Positions 1-8,452 of a stretch of 64,000 nt of DNA are shown here, one piece after another. The stretch lies in the NCBI RefSeq assembly GCF_014229645.1, contig NZ_JAATOD010000002.1, positions 310,001-374,000 on the forward strand, in the 5' to 3' direction. The notes under the pieces were generated by a model. That model was not told where the DNA came from, ran no database searches, and saw only the letters and a list, made by a program, of their open reading frames with translations. The position numbers were made by a program, and so were the translations under genes. Numbering within the stretch: position 1 is the first letter of the stretch; the number at the start of each line of letters is the position of its first letter. This DNA comes from Listeria swaminathanii (GTDB lineage Bacteria > Bacillota > Bacilli > Lactobacillales > Listeriaceae).

Positions 1-199
1 AGACGGTGTTTTCGTTGGATCAGGTATCTTCAAATCCGACAACCCAGCAAAATTCGCCAGCGCCATCGTCCAAGCCACTACTTATTATACAGACTATGAA
101 TTAATCGGAAAACTGTCCAAAGAGCTAGGTTCCCCGATGAAAGGAATCGAAATGTCTCGCCTTAATCCAGAAGACAGAATGCAAGATCGGAGTATTTAA
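1..199 (+). CDS. pdxS: pyridoxal 5'-phosphate synthase lyase subunit PdxS, C-terminal end (partial)
   Basis: Only the last 65 codons are in the window, read in frame from base 2 to TAA at 197-199. The translated end contains [14 protein letters not shown] and finishes [14 protein letters not shown], typical of the C terminus of PdxS (Snz). The protein builds pyridoxal 5'-phosphate from ribose 5-phosphate, glyceraldehyde 3-phosphate and ammonia supplied by PdxT. One base separates its stop codon from pdxT, and the pdxT ribosome binding site (CGGAG) lies inside the last codons, so the two are translationally coupled. Identification is secure despite truncation, because the next gene is the obligate partner. 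Confidence 0.95.
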   Translation, partial: DGVFVGSGIFKSDNPAKFASAIVQATTYYTDYELIGKLSKELGSPMKGIEMSRLNPEDRMQDRSI

Positions 200-200
200 T

Positions 201-767
201 ATGAAAAAAATTGGTGTACTTGCACTTCAAGGTGCAGTCGATGAGCATATCCAAATGATTGAATCTGTCGGTGCTCTCCCTTTTAAAGTAATGCGTTCAA
301 GCGATTTAGATGGACTTGACGGGCTTGTTTTACCCGGCGGAGAAAGTACCACGATGCGCAAAATAATGAAGCGTTATGATTTAATGGAACCTATCCGCGC
401 ATTTGCAAGTGAAGGGAAAGCTATTTTTGGAACTTGTGCTGGGCTTGTCCTTTTATCCAAAGAAATTGAAGGCGGCGAAGAAAGCCTTGGATTGCTTGAC
501 GCTACCGCAGTTCGTAATGGTTTTGGACGTCAGAAAGAAAGCTTTGAAGCCGAATTAAATGTAGAAACATTTGGTGCAACTCCCTTTGAAGCCGTGTTTA
601 TCCGTGCTCCCTACTTAATTGAACTAAGCGATGAAGTCACCATATTAGCGACAATTGACGAGAGAATCGTCGCTGCCCAACAAGCGAATATTCTCGTAAC
701 CGCCTTCCATCCTGAATTAACTAATGACAATCGTTGGATGCGTTACTTCCTCGAAAAAATGGTATAA
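201..767 (+). CDS. pdxT: pyridoxal 5'-phosphate synthase glutaminase subunit PdxT
   Basis: 188 aa, the usual family length. It is a class I (triad) glutamine amidotransferase that hydrolyses glutamine and channels ammonia to PdxS. Visible features are the GGEST oxyanion region (residues 46-50), the nucleophile Cys79 in GTCAG, and the His170/Glu172 pair in FHPEL near the C terminus, all at the positions known for Bacillus PdxT. The ATG start follows pdxS by one base. A strong hairpin terminator at 771-808 ends the operon and separates it from convergent genes. Confidence 0.97.
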   Translation: MKKIGVLALQGAVDEHIQMIESVGALPFKVMRSSDLDGLDGLVLPGGESTTMRKIMKRYDLMEPIRAFASEGKAIFGTCAGLVLLSKEIEGGEESLGLLDATAVRNGFGRQKESFEAELNVETFGATPFEAVFIRAPYLIELSDEVTILATIDERIVAAQQANILVTAFHPELTNDNRWMRYFLEKMV

Positions 768-770
768 AAA

Positions 771-808
771 AACACAGCGGAAATCTAAACGATGATTTCC
801 GCTGTGTT
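771..808 (+). terminator. bidirectional intrinsic terminator after pdxT
   Basis: A perfect 15-bp stem (771-785 with 794-808) encloses an 8-nt loop and is flanked by A-rich and T-rich tracts. It can serve pdxT on the plus strand and the convergent gene ending at 815 on the minus strand. Confidence 0.93.
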
Positions 809-814
809 TTTTAT

Positions 815-1255
815 TTATTTTGCCATAGATTCTATATATGATTTCGCATCTTTTTCCGGAATTCCCTCATAAATATAAAATTCATACATGTATTTCTCTA
901 ATGCTGGAAGATACTTCGATACATCTTCGCCAGATCTTCTCATTTTATTAATATTAATCAAAGAAGCATCAATATTTTTTCTTTGTGCCTTCGTCAAATC
1001 TTCATAAGGAATATTTTTTTCGTAATAAGAAACCATAACATCCTTACTAATGTCTTTTCGATAAGAATCTCCAACAAACATAAGTACAATTCCCGCTACT
1101 ACACAAAGGCCTAAAACAATCCCCATTGTGCTAGTAGGGCGAAATCTCCCTTTTGTGGATGAGCGTAGAATGTTAATAATAAGTACGCCAATAGGATAAA
1201 CTAAAACTAGCGCTCCTCCTAAATACATCATTAATTCACCAGTATTTTGTATCAT
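815..1255 (-). CDS. small membrane protein of unknown function
   Basis: 146 aa, not recognised. Two hydrophobic segments (about residues 9-32 and 43-63) are followed by a polar, probably helical C-terminal region of about 80 residues rich in Tyr and Lys. The start has a good ribosome binding site (AAGGAGG) inside the end of the upstream gene, and the two genes overlap by one base (TAATG), so they form a two-gene operon. I do not remember this pair between pdxT and pta in L. monocytogenes EGD-e, which suggests accessory content. It could be a partner of the 222-aa membrane protein; no function is proposed. Confidence 0.75.
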   Translation of the reverse strand: MIQNTGELMMYLGGALVLVYPIGVLIINILRSSTKGRFRPTSTMGIVLGLCVVAGIVLMFVGDSYRKDISKDVMVSYYEKNIPYEDLTKAQRKNIDASLININKMRRSGEDVSKYLPALEKYMYEFYIYEGIPEKDAKSYIESMAK

Positions 1256-1923
1256 TAATAATCCTCCTTATAAAATAATTCATTGGTGTCAAAACTTTCT
1301 TGAAGACTTGTAACAAGAGGATTATCAATATCAAAGCATCGTTCAATCATTCTGGCATTCGAAAACTCCGTCTCCCAGATTCCCAGAATTACTTTACCAT
1401 TACGTTTTACATCATATACCCGATATACTTGGGCTTGTCTTGCATCCATAACCCCATTGTAATCGTATAGTTTCGCTTCAATAGAATCGATTTTATGAAA
1501 CCAGATAATTTTCTTTTTAATTAAGTTACCACTTACTATCGCATTTTTATATAATTTCACATAATTCGTAGCATTCAGCGTACACCAAACAAACCAGATA
1601 GCTAAAATTGCCAACATAATCAATTTACTATTAATAGAACCCCGATAAAAAATCCCAATAACAAGCATAATTAAGCAAATAAAAATAGGCAGGATAAAGC
1701 GCCCACTCTTGCTTCTTTTCAATAGAAGAATAAGTTCGCCCAGTTCCTCCACACCCGTATTAGACTTATTAAAAAATACTTTAAACATAGAAAACTTGTT
1801 CTCAAATTCTTGTTGCAGTTTCTGTTTTCGCTGCCTATTTATCCTGTTTGCAAATAGTATTGCTAATCCTACAAATAAAGCAACACCTAAGAGAGATAAC
1901 CAGCGGACTAAATTCTCGTCCAT
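1255..1923 (-). CDS. membrane protein of unknown function, first gene of a two-gene operon
   Basis: 222 aa, not recognised. One hydrophobic segment lies near the N terminus (about residues 6-25), then a basic cytoplasmic stretch, then two adjacent hydrophobic segments (about 76-94 and 98-118), and a soluble C-terminal domain of about 100 residues that looks like mixed alpha/beta. ATG at 1923 is preceded by AAAGGATTG. It overlaps the next gene by one base, suggesting that the two proteins are made together and may interact in the membrane. Possibly accessory; no homology is claimed. Confidence 0.75.
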   Translation of the reverse strand: MDENLVRWLSLLGVALFVGLAILFANRINRQRKQKLQQEFENKFSMFKVFFNKSNTGVEELGELILLLKRSKSGRFILPIFICLIMLVIGIFYRGSINSKLIMLAILAIWFVWCTLNATNYVKLYKNAIVSGNLIKKKIIWFHKIDSIEAKLYDYNGVMDARQAQVYRVYDVKRNGKVILGIWETEFSNARMIERCFDIDNPLVTSLQESFDTNELFYKEDY

Positions 1924-2155
1924 GTTCTACAATCCTTTCTTTTTATCAATTCAAGTTTACATAGCAAAAAGGACATCATCCCCCAAATCTATTGCTACAC
2001 AATGAATTATTATAGCATAAGGAAAATAGCAAATTGATAAAATCTTAGAAAAATAGTTGTGAAAATGTGACGAAAATATGAATACCGATTAAACAATTCC
2101 CTTTCTTTACTACTAAAACAGGAAAGAAATCAACGTTTTAAAAATCCACTTTTTT

Positions 2156-2617
2156 CTATCTTATCAATACCTGCCCATGAAACTGCTTCAAATCAGCCAG
2201 AAAATCCTCATGCTGCTTATTAACTAATCGAGGTACCTCATCTTCTTTAAAGTATCTAAGTTCAACAGTCTCCTCATCCCCAGCAGCTAATTCCCCACTC
2301 ACATATTCCAGTTCAAAAAAGAACGATATCGGCTGCGCTCTATCTCCATTTGGATAACTATCTTCATATTTAGAATATATCCCGATTAATGAGGTTACTT
2401 TAACACAGAGCCCAGTCTCTTCTAAATACTCCCTGATTAGCGCTTCTTCAAAAGATTCCCCCAGTTCAATCGCTCCGCCGGGAAATCCCCACAAATTCTT
2501 ATCTGCTCTTTTTTGTAGAAGCAGCTTTCCTTGTTTATCTCTAAGGCAACCACTTACAAAGTTTAGTATTACTTTCTCATGACCTACTTTTTCTCTGATC
2601 CAATTAATATAGTTCAT
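2156..2617 (-). CDS. NUDIX hydrolase
   Basis: 153 aa from ATG 2617; an in-frame GTG at 2629 is possible, but AAGGTGG sits at the right distance from the ATG and overlaps the GTG. The NUDIX box is complete: GGAIELGE, then REYLEETGL, fitting G-x5-E-x7-REUxEExGU, at about residues 50-72. Such proteins hydrolyse nucleoside diphosphates linked to another group; the substrate cannot be read from sequence. The gene follows no obvious partner and lies with two unknown membrane genes between pdxT and pta. ADP-ribose/ADP-sugar pyrophosphatase or mutT-like sanitation are possible roles. Confidence 0.88.
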   Translation of the reverse strand: MNYINWIREKVGHEKVILNFVSGCLRDKQGKLLLQKRADKNLWGFPGGAIELGESFEEALIREYLEETGLCVKVTSLIGIYSKYEDSYPNGDRAQPISFFFELEYVSGELAAGDEETVELRYFKEDEVPRLVNKQHEDFLADLKQFHGQVLIR

Positions 2618-2730
2618 CGACTTTTCCACCTTTTAAATATTTTCCTATGTAAGAGATAATCTTAACCAAATTATACTACAAATTTAAATACTGAAAAATA
2701 GATTCCATTTCCTAAAAAGGGTAAAAAAAT

Positions 2731-2775
2731 AGGAATCTTATCTAAGCCATTTTACTGACTCTAAACAAGATTCCT
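2731..2775 (-). terminator. intrinsic terminator of pta
   Basis: A 9-bp stem (2731-2739 with 2767-2775, AGGAATCTT/AAGATTCCT) is followed on the minus strand by a T-rich run at 2724-2730. It lies just downstream of the pta stop codon. Confidence 0.8.
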
Positions 2776-2807
2776 GCTTTTTTATAGTTTAAATAGTAAA
2801 TCGCGTT

Positions 2808-3785
2808 TTATTTATTCACTGCTTGTGCCGCAGTAATCAACGTTAAGTTATAAACGTCATCTGTATTACAACCGCGAGATAAATCGTTCACTGGTGCGTT
2901 TAAGCCTTGTAAAATTGGGCCAACTGCTTCAAAGTTACCTAAACGTTGTGCAATTTTGTAGCCGATGTTTCCTGCTTCTAGGCTTGGGAAGATGAATACA
3001 TTTGCGTCCCCTTTAATAACAGAACCTGGTGCCTTTTTCTCAGCAACAGTTGGTACGAATGCCGCATCAAATTGGAATTCGCCGTCTAATGTTAATTCAG
3101 GTGCTTTTTCTTTTGCAAGTGCTGTTGCTTCTACTACTTTTTCCGTTTCATCGGATTTAGCAGAACCTTTTGTCGAGAAGCTTAACATAGCAACGCGTGG
3201 GTCAATGCCGAAAATTTCTGCTGTTTCCGCACTAACAATCGCGTTTTCCGCTAAGTCTGCTGCAACTGGGGCGATATTGATAGCTACATCGCTGAATAAG
3301 TAGCGTTCTTCGCCACGAACCATAATCATCGCACCAGCAACTTTACTTACGCCTGGTTTTGTTTTAATGATTTGTAGTGCAGGGCGAACCGTGTCACCAG
3401 TAGAGTGAGCCGCACCACTTACAAGACCTTCTGCTTTTCCTGTGTATACAAGCATTGTTCCAAAATAATTTGGATCAACTAGCATTTTACGAGCAGCTTC
3501 TTCAGTTGCTTTACCGTTACGACGTTCTACAAATGCAGCCACTAATTCATCAAAAAGTGGATCTGTCGCAGGTTCATGAATAGCGATTCCTTCAACCGAA
3601 ACGCCAATTTCTTTTGCTTTTGCTTCAATCTCGGCTTTATTTCCAAGTAAGATTGGTTGTACAATATTTTCTTTTTGCAGACGTGCAGCTGCTCCAACAA
3701 TACGTTCATCTGTTCCTTCAGGTAATACAATGCGCACGTTTTTCCCAGTAACTTGTCCTTTGATCGTAGTAAATAAATCACTCAT
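2808..3785 (-). CDS. pta: phosphate acetyltransferase
   Basis: 325 aa, the normal size for the short (class I) Pta. It interconverts acetyl-CoA and acetyl phosphate and feeds acetate overflow metabolism with AckA. The sequence has the family core VLPEGTDERI near the N terminus, SGAAHSTGDTVRPALQII in the middle (about 124-141), and the C-terminal ANVFIFPSLEAGNIGYKIAQRLG. ATG 3785 follows AATGGAGG. It is monocistronic, with a terminator at 2731-2775. An EutD label is sometimes given to this locus in Listeria, but the length and motifs fit housekeeping Pta. Confidence 0.96.
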   Translation of the reverse strand: MSDLFTTIKGQVTGKNVRIVLPEGTDERIVGAAARLQKENIVQPILLGNKAEIEAKAKEIGVSVEGIAIHEPATDPLFDELVAAFVERRNGKATEEAARKMLVDPNYFGTMLVYTGKAEGLVSGAAHSTGDTVRPALQIIKTKPGVSKVAGAMIMVRGEERYLFSDVAINIAPVAADLAENAIVSAETAEIFGIDPRVAMLSFSTKGSAKSDETEKVVEATALAKEKAPELTLDGEFQFDAAFVPTVAEKKAPGSVIKGDANVFIFPSLEAGNIGYKIAQRLGNFEAVGPILQGLNAPVNDLSRGCNTDDVYNLTLITAAQAVNK

Positions 3786-4014
3786 GTGTTATTTTCCTCC
3801 ATTAATATACATATTATAGTTACCATTTTACTATAAAAAGGAGCAACTTGACAGAAAAAAAGCGATTAAAAACAGCTCCAGCACTTATTTCCGTGTATCA
3901 ATACAGAGGGGAAAAGGCATGCTCCTTAGGTAAAAGAGCATCGTTCTGCGCAGAAGTTTTTTTGCTGTTATACCCTACTATTTTGCTATTCTACTAATAA
4001 ATCTAAAAAAACAC

Positions 4015-4043
4015 TTCATATTAAAGTCTGTTCGTGATAAAAT
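4015..4043 (+). promoter_or_regulatory. predicted sigma-A promoter of feoAB
   Basis: TTCATA (4015-4020) and TAAAAT (4038-4043) are spaced by 17 bases. The Fur box begins 9 bases after the -10 element, so Fur bound there would cover the start site. Confidence 0.6.
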
Positions 4044-4052
4044 GAACATAGT

Positions 4053-4067
4053 TGATAATGATTATCA
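4053..4067 (+). promoter_or_regulatory. Fur box upstream of feoA
   Basis: TGATAATGATTATCA is a perfect 7-1-7 inverted repeat, the consensus seen for Fur in Bacillus and Listeria. It lies 37 bases before the feoA start codon. It predicts derepression of ferrous iron uptake under iron limitation. Confidence 0.93.
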
Positions 4068-4104
4068 TGTTCAATGCATAACATAAAAGGAGGCCTACTA
4101 GCTT

Positions 4105-4332
4105 ATGCAATTAAATGAAACTGCTGTCGGTGAAAAAGTTCGCATCTCAGAATTAAAAATAGAGAACGCGATGCTTAAACGTCGCTTACTTGCACTTGGT
4201 TGCGGCGAAGGTTGTGATATTTGTATCAAACAAAAAGGACTATTTGGTGGTCCCTGTACTTTTGAAACAAAAGGGCAATATATCAGTATTCGACAATGTG
4301 ATGCTTGTGCCATTATGGTGGAACGCAGATGA
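4105..4332 (+). CDS. feoA: ferrous iron transport protein A
   Basis: 75 aa, typical for FeoA, a small SH3-like cytoplasmic protein that works with FeoB. The conserved [16 protein letters not shown] region is present. Ribosome binding site AAAGGAGG precedes ATG 4105. The stop codon overlaps the feoB start (ATGA), indicating translational coupling. Transcription should be Fur-repressed through the box at 4053-4067. Four cysteines (in CGEGCDICI and CDAC contexts) are more than usual for FeoA. Confidence 0.95.
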   Translation: MQLNETAVGEKVRISELKIENAMLKRRLLALGCGEGCDICIKQKGLFGGPCTFETKGQYISIRQCDACAIMVERR

Positions 4333-6323
4333 GTCAAAATACATATTGTTTACTTGGAAACCCGAATACCGGAAAAACTTCTTTATTTAATGCATTAACA
4401 GGCTCTTATGAATATGTCGGGAACTGGAGCGGAGTTACCGTCGAAAAGAAAATCGGCACATTGCGCTCAAAAACAGGAAAATTAATTGATTTACCTGGCA
4501 TTTATGATTTAAATCCTATTTCTCGTGATGAAACGGTTGTCACTAGATTTTTATTAGAAGAAAAATTTGATTGTATGTTAAATATTGTCGACTCCTCGCA
4601 AATTGAGCGGAATTTAAATTTAACGATTCAGCTGCTTGAATTCGGCGCACCTGTCGTGATGGGACTGAATATGATCGATGTGGCTGCTGGACGCGGTATC
4701 CATTTAAACATCCAAAACTTAGCGAAAAAACTGCGTATTCCGATTTTGCCAGTCGTTGCTCGGTCCGGAAAAGGTACCGATGATATCTTAACTACTTTAT
4801 CGGAAAAACACGTGGCACCTGCGATTCCGCTTGTTTTACCATACGGAGAACCCGCGGAAAAAGCGATTGCCGAAATCCAAACTTTAACAAAAGATTTGAT
4901 TCCAGCTAAACAATCTCGCTGGCTTGCCGTACAATTTCTCTCCAAAAATGAGGTCACAGAAGAATTTTTAGCAGCTACTCCAGCTTTCGAACAATTACAA
5001 CAAATCAGAGCAGCACTCGACATAGCACTTGATGGCAAACTAGAAAATCATTTCCACCAAGTTCGTGTTAATTACATTCATGATATTTGTTTGACCTCGG
5101 TCGAATATACGCGTAATTCGGATATTCCATTTTCAGACAAACTCGATAAAATTTTCACGCATAAGTTTTTCGGGATTCCGATTTTCCTAGGTATTATGTG
5201 GTTAATTTTCCAAATAACCTTTACTTGGGTTGGCGCACCGCTGTCCGATTTGCTGGACGGTTTTATCGGAGGATCGCTGACGGATTGGGTGACATCTTTC
5301 TTGACGACCATCGGCGCATCTGGCTTTCTCGTTGATCTTGTTGCAGATGGAATTATCGCTGGGGTTGGTGGTGTGCTCGTTTTCGTTCCCCAAATCTTGG
5401 TTATCTTCTTCTTTATTTCCGTCCTAGAAGATTCCGGATATATGGCGCGGATAGCCGTTGTAATGGACCGAGTAATGGAAATTTTCGGCTTAAATGGCAA
5501 GGCTTTTATTCCCATGATTATCGGTTTTGGCTGTAACGTGCCAGGAATTATGGCGGCGCGCTCGATTGAAGAGTCCAAAGAACGGACGCTGACGATTCTT
5601 GTCTCGCCATTCATGTCTTGTTCCGCACGTCTTCCCGTATACGCCCTTTTCGTTGGTGTATTTTTCGAGAAATATCAAGCACTTGTCGTATTGTCACTTT
5701 ACGTTATCGGAATTTTAATGGCACTCATTGTCACTAAAATCCTATCAAAAACACTACTTAAAAAAGATAATTCCGTATTCGTCGTCGAACTGCCACCCTA
5801 CCGCTTACCGTCACTAAAAACCTTATGGCGCAGCACGTGGGAAAAAGGAAAAGGCTTCTTGCGTAAAGCGGGAACGTTCATTTTCGCAGGTTCGGTTGTC
5901 ATTTGGTTGCTCAACTACGCAGGCCCATCCGGACTTAATGTACCAATGGGCGAAAGTTTCTTAGCCATCATCGGCGGCATGCTCGCACCACTACTCGTTC
6001 CACTCGGCTTTGGAACTTGGCAAGCCGGCGCCACACTGATTCCCGGATTTCTAGCAAAAGAAGTGGTCGTTTCTACAATGGCCATTATTTATGCCGTTGG
6101 GGAAAGTTCGATGGGCAGCGTCGTTAGCTCCTTCTATACGCCACTTTCGGCTTATTGCTTTATGCTGTTCATCTTGCTTTACATCCCTTGTTTAGCAACA
6201 GTTGCAGCAATTCGAAAAGAAACTAGTTCGTGGAAATGGACCGCATTTGCTATTGCCTATCCACTTGTCACAGCCTACACGTTAGTATTTCTGGTTTATC
6301 AAATCGGCAGTCTATTCGTTTAA
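4329..6323 (+). CDS. feoB: ferrous iron transport protein B
   Basis: 664 aa from ATG 4329, which overlaps the feoA stop codon; a longer reading from 4305 would start inside feoA without its own binding site. FeoB is the membrane GTPase permease for Fe(II). The N-terminal G domain shows G1 (GNPNTGKTS, residues 10-18), the DLPG G3 motif and the NMID G4 motif. The C-terminal half has about 8 membrane helices in two Gate domains, with the conserved GFGCNVPG and cysteine-containing [13 protein letters not shown] segments. The length equals the usual Firmicute form. It is followed by a small Cys-rich partner gene. Confidence 0.97.
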   Translation: MSQNTYCLLGNPNTGKTSLFNALTGSYEYVGNWSGVTVEKKIGTLRSKTGKLIDLPGIYDLNPISRDETVVTRFLLEEKFDCMLNIVDSSQIERNLNLTIQLLEFGAPVVMGLNMIDVAAGRGIHLNIQNLAKKLRIPILPVVARSGKGTDDILTTLSEKHVAPAIPLVLPYGEPAEKAIAEIQTLTKDLIPAKQSRWLAVQFLSKNEVTEEFLAATPAFEQLQQIRAALDIALDGKLENHFHQVRVNYIHDICLTSVEYTRNSDIPFSDKLDKIFTHKFFGIPIFLGIMWLIFQITFTWVGAPLSDLLDGFIGGSLTDWVTSFLTTIGASGFLVDLVADGIIAGVGGVLVFVPQILVIFFFISVLEDSGYMARIAVVMDRVMEIFGLNGKAFIPMIIGFGCNVPGIMAARSIEESKERTLTILVSPFMSCSARLPVYALFVGVFFEKYQALVVLSLYVIGILMALIVTKILSKTLLKKDNSVFVVELPPYRLPSLKTLWRSTWEKGKGFLRKAGTFIFAGSVVIWLLNYAGPSGLNVPMGESFLAIIGGMLAPLLVPLGFGTWQAGATLIPGFLAKEVVVSTMAIIYAVGESSMGSVVSSFYTPLSAYCFMLFILLYIPCLATVAAIRKETSSWKWTAFAIAYPLVTAYTLVFLVYQIGSLFV

Positions 6324-6338
6324 GAAAGGATGTTTTTC

Positions 6339-6512
6339 ATGAGCATTATCGTTAATTTATTACTTGGCGGCGCAATTTTTGGTTACACCATTTACGCGAT
6401 TATCAAATTTGTCAAACGCAGCAAACAAGGAAAATGTGGCGGTTGCGAACTTGAAAAAGCCTGCAATTGCGAGTCAGACGAGCATACGAATTTAGATCAT
6501 ATATTTAAATAG
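6339..6512 (+). CDS. FeoB-associated Cys-rich membrane protein
   Basis: 57 aa from ATG 6339, chosen because AAGAAAGGATG lies just upstream. One N-terminal membrane helix is followed by a basic stretch and a cysteine cluster, CGGCELEKACNC, close to the C terminus. This architecture is that of the small FeoB-associated proteins that stand in for FeoC in Firmicutes, perhaps sensing iron or redox state. It is the third gene of the feo operon, 15 bases after feoB, and is followed by a terminator. Confidence 0.9.
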   Translation: MSIIVNLLLGGAIFGYTIYAIIKFVKRSKQGKCGGCELEKACNCESDEHTNLDHIFK

Positions 6513-6514
6513 CA

Positions 6515-6539
6515 AAAAGAGCCTATCTCAGGCTCTTTT
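6515..6539 (+). terminator. terminator of the feo operon (bidirectional)
   Basis: A 9-bp stem (6515-6523 with 6531-6539, AAAAGAGCC/GGCTCTTTT) is followed by a T run. The convergent phosphoesterase gene ends at 6540, so the hairpin can serve both genes. Confidence 0.9.
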
Positions 6540-7394
6540 TTATTTCGATTCCGGTTTAATCGTCACCGCAACAATTTCATATGGATTCCCTAACCGCGGA
6601 AATGCTTTTTGATGAAAACTTCCCGCACCAAGTCCAGCAGAAATTATCATCGTTTTCCCATCTTTCGTATGCTCACCATATACATACTTCGGCAAAAGTG
6701 TTCGCTGCGGCCCCGGAGCAATCGCGCCAATATTCGTATACGGAATACGTACAATCCCGCCATGCGTGTGCCCACTTAACGTCAAATCAAAACCATTTTC
6801 CACATAAAGCTCAAAATAATCTGGCATATGGGACAAAAGAATTTGATAATACTGCGCATCTTGCTGCTTTTTAATTTCAGCCAAGCCTTCCTCGTAATAA
6901 GGATAATCGTAATCTAAATTCGCACTACTCCGCAAACCAGATATCTGTAATTTCTGTCCGTTAACCTCGATAGTCGCCGTCTTATCTTCTACGTTAATAA
7001 CACCGGCTTCTTCTAAAAATGGCTTATAATCCTTTTCATACGCCCTTTTAACATCATATTCATGATTCCCCGGCGAATAATAAACCGGCGCAATCTTCGT
7101 TAATTTTTTAATAAGTTCTTTTGGAACGCTATCCCCTTGCCTATCAAACAAATCCCCAGTAATAGCAATTACATCTGGCTTTAAATCCGCCACTTTAGTC
7201 AACAATTTTTCATTTTTATCGCCAAACTCACTAAAATGTAAATCTGATAATTGCACTAGTTTAATTTCTTTTTCAATTTTAGTAGAACTCACTTCATATT
7301 TTTTCACCGTCAACCTAGTCCCAAGAAACCACCCCACAACTAAAAGTACGACGATAATACTAATTGCTATAATCCACTTCATTTTTAAAGACAT
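6540..7394 (-). CDS. membrane-anchored metallophosphoesterase (YkuE-like)
   Basis: 284 aa. An N-terminal membrane anchor (about residues 7-25) precedes a calcineurin-like metallophosphoesterase domain with all metal motifs: DLH (51-53), GDLFD (80-84), GNHE (109-112), a later SH (188-189), and GHTHGG (208-213). The topology puts the catalytic domain outside the membrane or on its surface. The substrate is unknown; relatives include YkuE and UDP-2,3-diacylglucosamine-hydrolase-like enzymes. ATG 7394 has AGAGGTGG upstream. It appears to be monocistronic. Confidence 0.9.
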   Translation of the reverse strand: MSLKMKWIIAISIIVVLLVVGWFLGTRLTVKKYEVSSTKIEKEIKLVQLSDLHFSEFGDKNEKLLTKVADLKPDVIAITGDLFDRQGDSVPKELIKKLTKIAPVYYSPGNHEYDVKRAYEKDYKPFLEEAGVINVEDKTATIEVNGQKLQISGLRSSANLDYDYPYYEEGLAEIKKQQDAQYYQILLSHMPDYFELYVENGFDLTLSGHTHGGIVRIPYTNIGAIAPGPQRTLLPKYVYGEHTKDGKTMIISAGLGAGSFHQKAFPRLGNPYEIVAVTIKPESK

Positions 7395-7591
7395 TTTTCC
7401 ACCTCTGCGTTGCTGTTTCCATTTATTTTTATTACCGATTTTTGTAATCCATTAAACGTACTCAATCACAATTACTATCATTATAACCCAGATTAAGCGG
7501 TGACTCAAAATACACAAAGAAAATCCCCACTATAATTAAGCTATTTTGGAATTCTCCTTAAATAAATGCAGGAAATCCAAAAACATTAGGT

Positions 7592-7619
7592 TGACATAAA
7601 CTTAATAAGATATATAATT
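7592..7619 (+). promoter_or_regulatory. sigma-A promoter of the DeoR-nagA operon
   Basis: Perfect TTGACA (7592-7597) and TATAAT (7614-7619) are separated by 16 bases. About 65 bases of very AT-rich leader follow before the start codon at 7686, with several CTTATA/ACTTAA repeats that could be operator half-sites for the DeoR-family product. Confidence 0.85.
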
Positions 7620-7685
7620 AACTTATAAATACTTATATAAAATTACAAATAAACTTAAAATAAATTATTCAATGCGGAGGAAATT

Positions 7686-8447
7686 ATGAATCAAAAAGAA
7701 AGAATAGTCGAGGAACTGAAGCTGCTAGAGGACAAGAAAACTATTTCTCAGGAAGAACTCATGCAGATTTTTTCCATTTCAAAAGATACAGCAAGGCGTG
7801 ATATTTTAAAATTAGTCGAAAGTGGTTTGGCTGAACGCTATCCAGGTGGGGTGTCACAACCCATTTTAAAACCACAAATAGAAAGCTATACTAGTAGATT
7901 AGTTAAACAGAGTGAACAGAAACAAGCAATTGCTTCTGCAGCTGGTAACTTGATAAAAGACCAGATGACCATCTATTTAGATGTTTCTACCACAGTTCAT
8001 TTTTTGGCTTCGGACCTTGAGCAAAGTGACTTAGTAGTAGTGACTAATTCTATGGATAATGCAATAGCTGCATCTCAGAAAGAAGATAATAAAGTATACT
8101 TGCTCGGTGGTTTTTTCAACTTCCAATCGCGCGTATTATCTGGCGAACCCGTTTTAGGCCAACTCAAACAATTTAACTTTGATTTTGCTTTTATTGGAGG
8201 CACCGGGCTAACGGAAGAAGGTATCTTTTATTCAGAACTTACAGATGTCTACATGAAGCAAGAGATTATCAGAAATTCTGAAAAAGTATACTTATTAATT
8301 GATAGTACGAAAGTGAATAAAAAGACAGCCTTCAAAATTGATTTTTCTGGAATTGATGGCATTATAACAGATATTCCCTTGCCAAAAGATTTACTGCAGC
8401 AGCTTATTTCTGAAGAAGTGGAAGTTATATCATTGAAAGGATTGTGA
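7686..8447 (+). CDS. DeoR-family transcriptional regulator
   Basis: 253 aa. The N-terminal DeoR helix-turn-helix (about residues 18-53, with SKDTARRDILKL) is followed by the DeoR C-terminal sugar-phosphate binding domain, with DVSTTVHFLA, TNSM, GG and DST motifs. The start is backed by GCGGAGG. It sits directly before nagA with a 5-base gap, so it probably controls amino-sugar use, with a phosphorylated amino sugar as inducer; this is inferred from position. It is likely autoregulated through the strong promoter at 7592-7619. Confidence 0.92.
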   Translation: MNQKERIVEELKLLEDKKTISQEELMQIFSISKDTARRDILKLVESGLAERYPGGVSQPILKPQIESYTSRLVKQSEQKQAIASAAGNLIKDQMTIYLDVSTTVHFLASDLEQSDLVVVTNSMDNAIAASQKEDNKVYLLGGFFNFQSRVLSGEPVLGQLKQFNFDFAFIGGTGLTEEGIFYSELTDVYMKQEIIRNSEKVYLLIDSTKVNKKTAFKIDFSGIDGIITDIPLPKDLLQQLISEEVEVISLKGL

Positions 8448-8452
8448 AAGTA

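Larger units (their letters stand above)
3786..4104. other. intergenic region between divergent pta and feoA
   Basis: This 319-base gap contains the pta leader (TATAAT-like element on the minus strand near 3811-3816) and the iron-regulated feoA promoter. Bases 3910-3965 hold two small hairpins, ATGCTC/GAGCAT and TTCTGCGCAGAA, the second followed by T7; I could not assign them to a transcript. Confidence 0.55.

Noticed and set aside
3910-3965. Hairpins followed by T7 in the pta-feoA gap, possible small RNA
   Set aside because: The second stem is only about 4-5 bp with a tetraloop, and I could not find a convincing promoter. It stays as an unassigned structure.
4628-5678. Minus-strand open frames within feoB
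   Set aside because: They are shadows of a long, well-conserved gene, without binding sites or family features.
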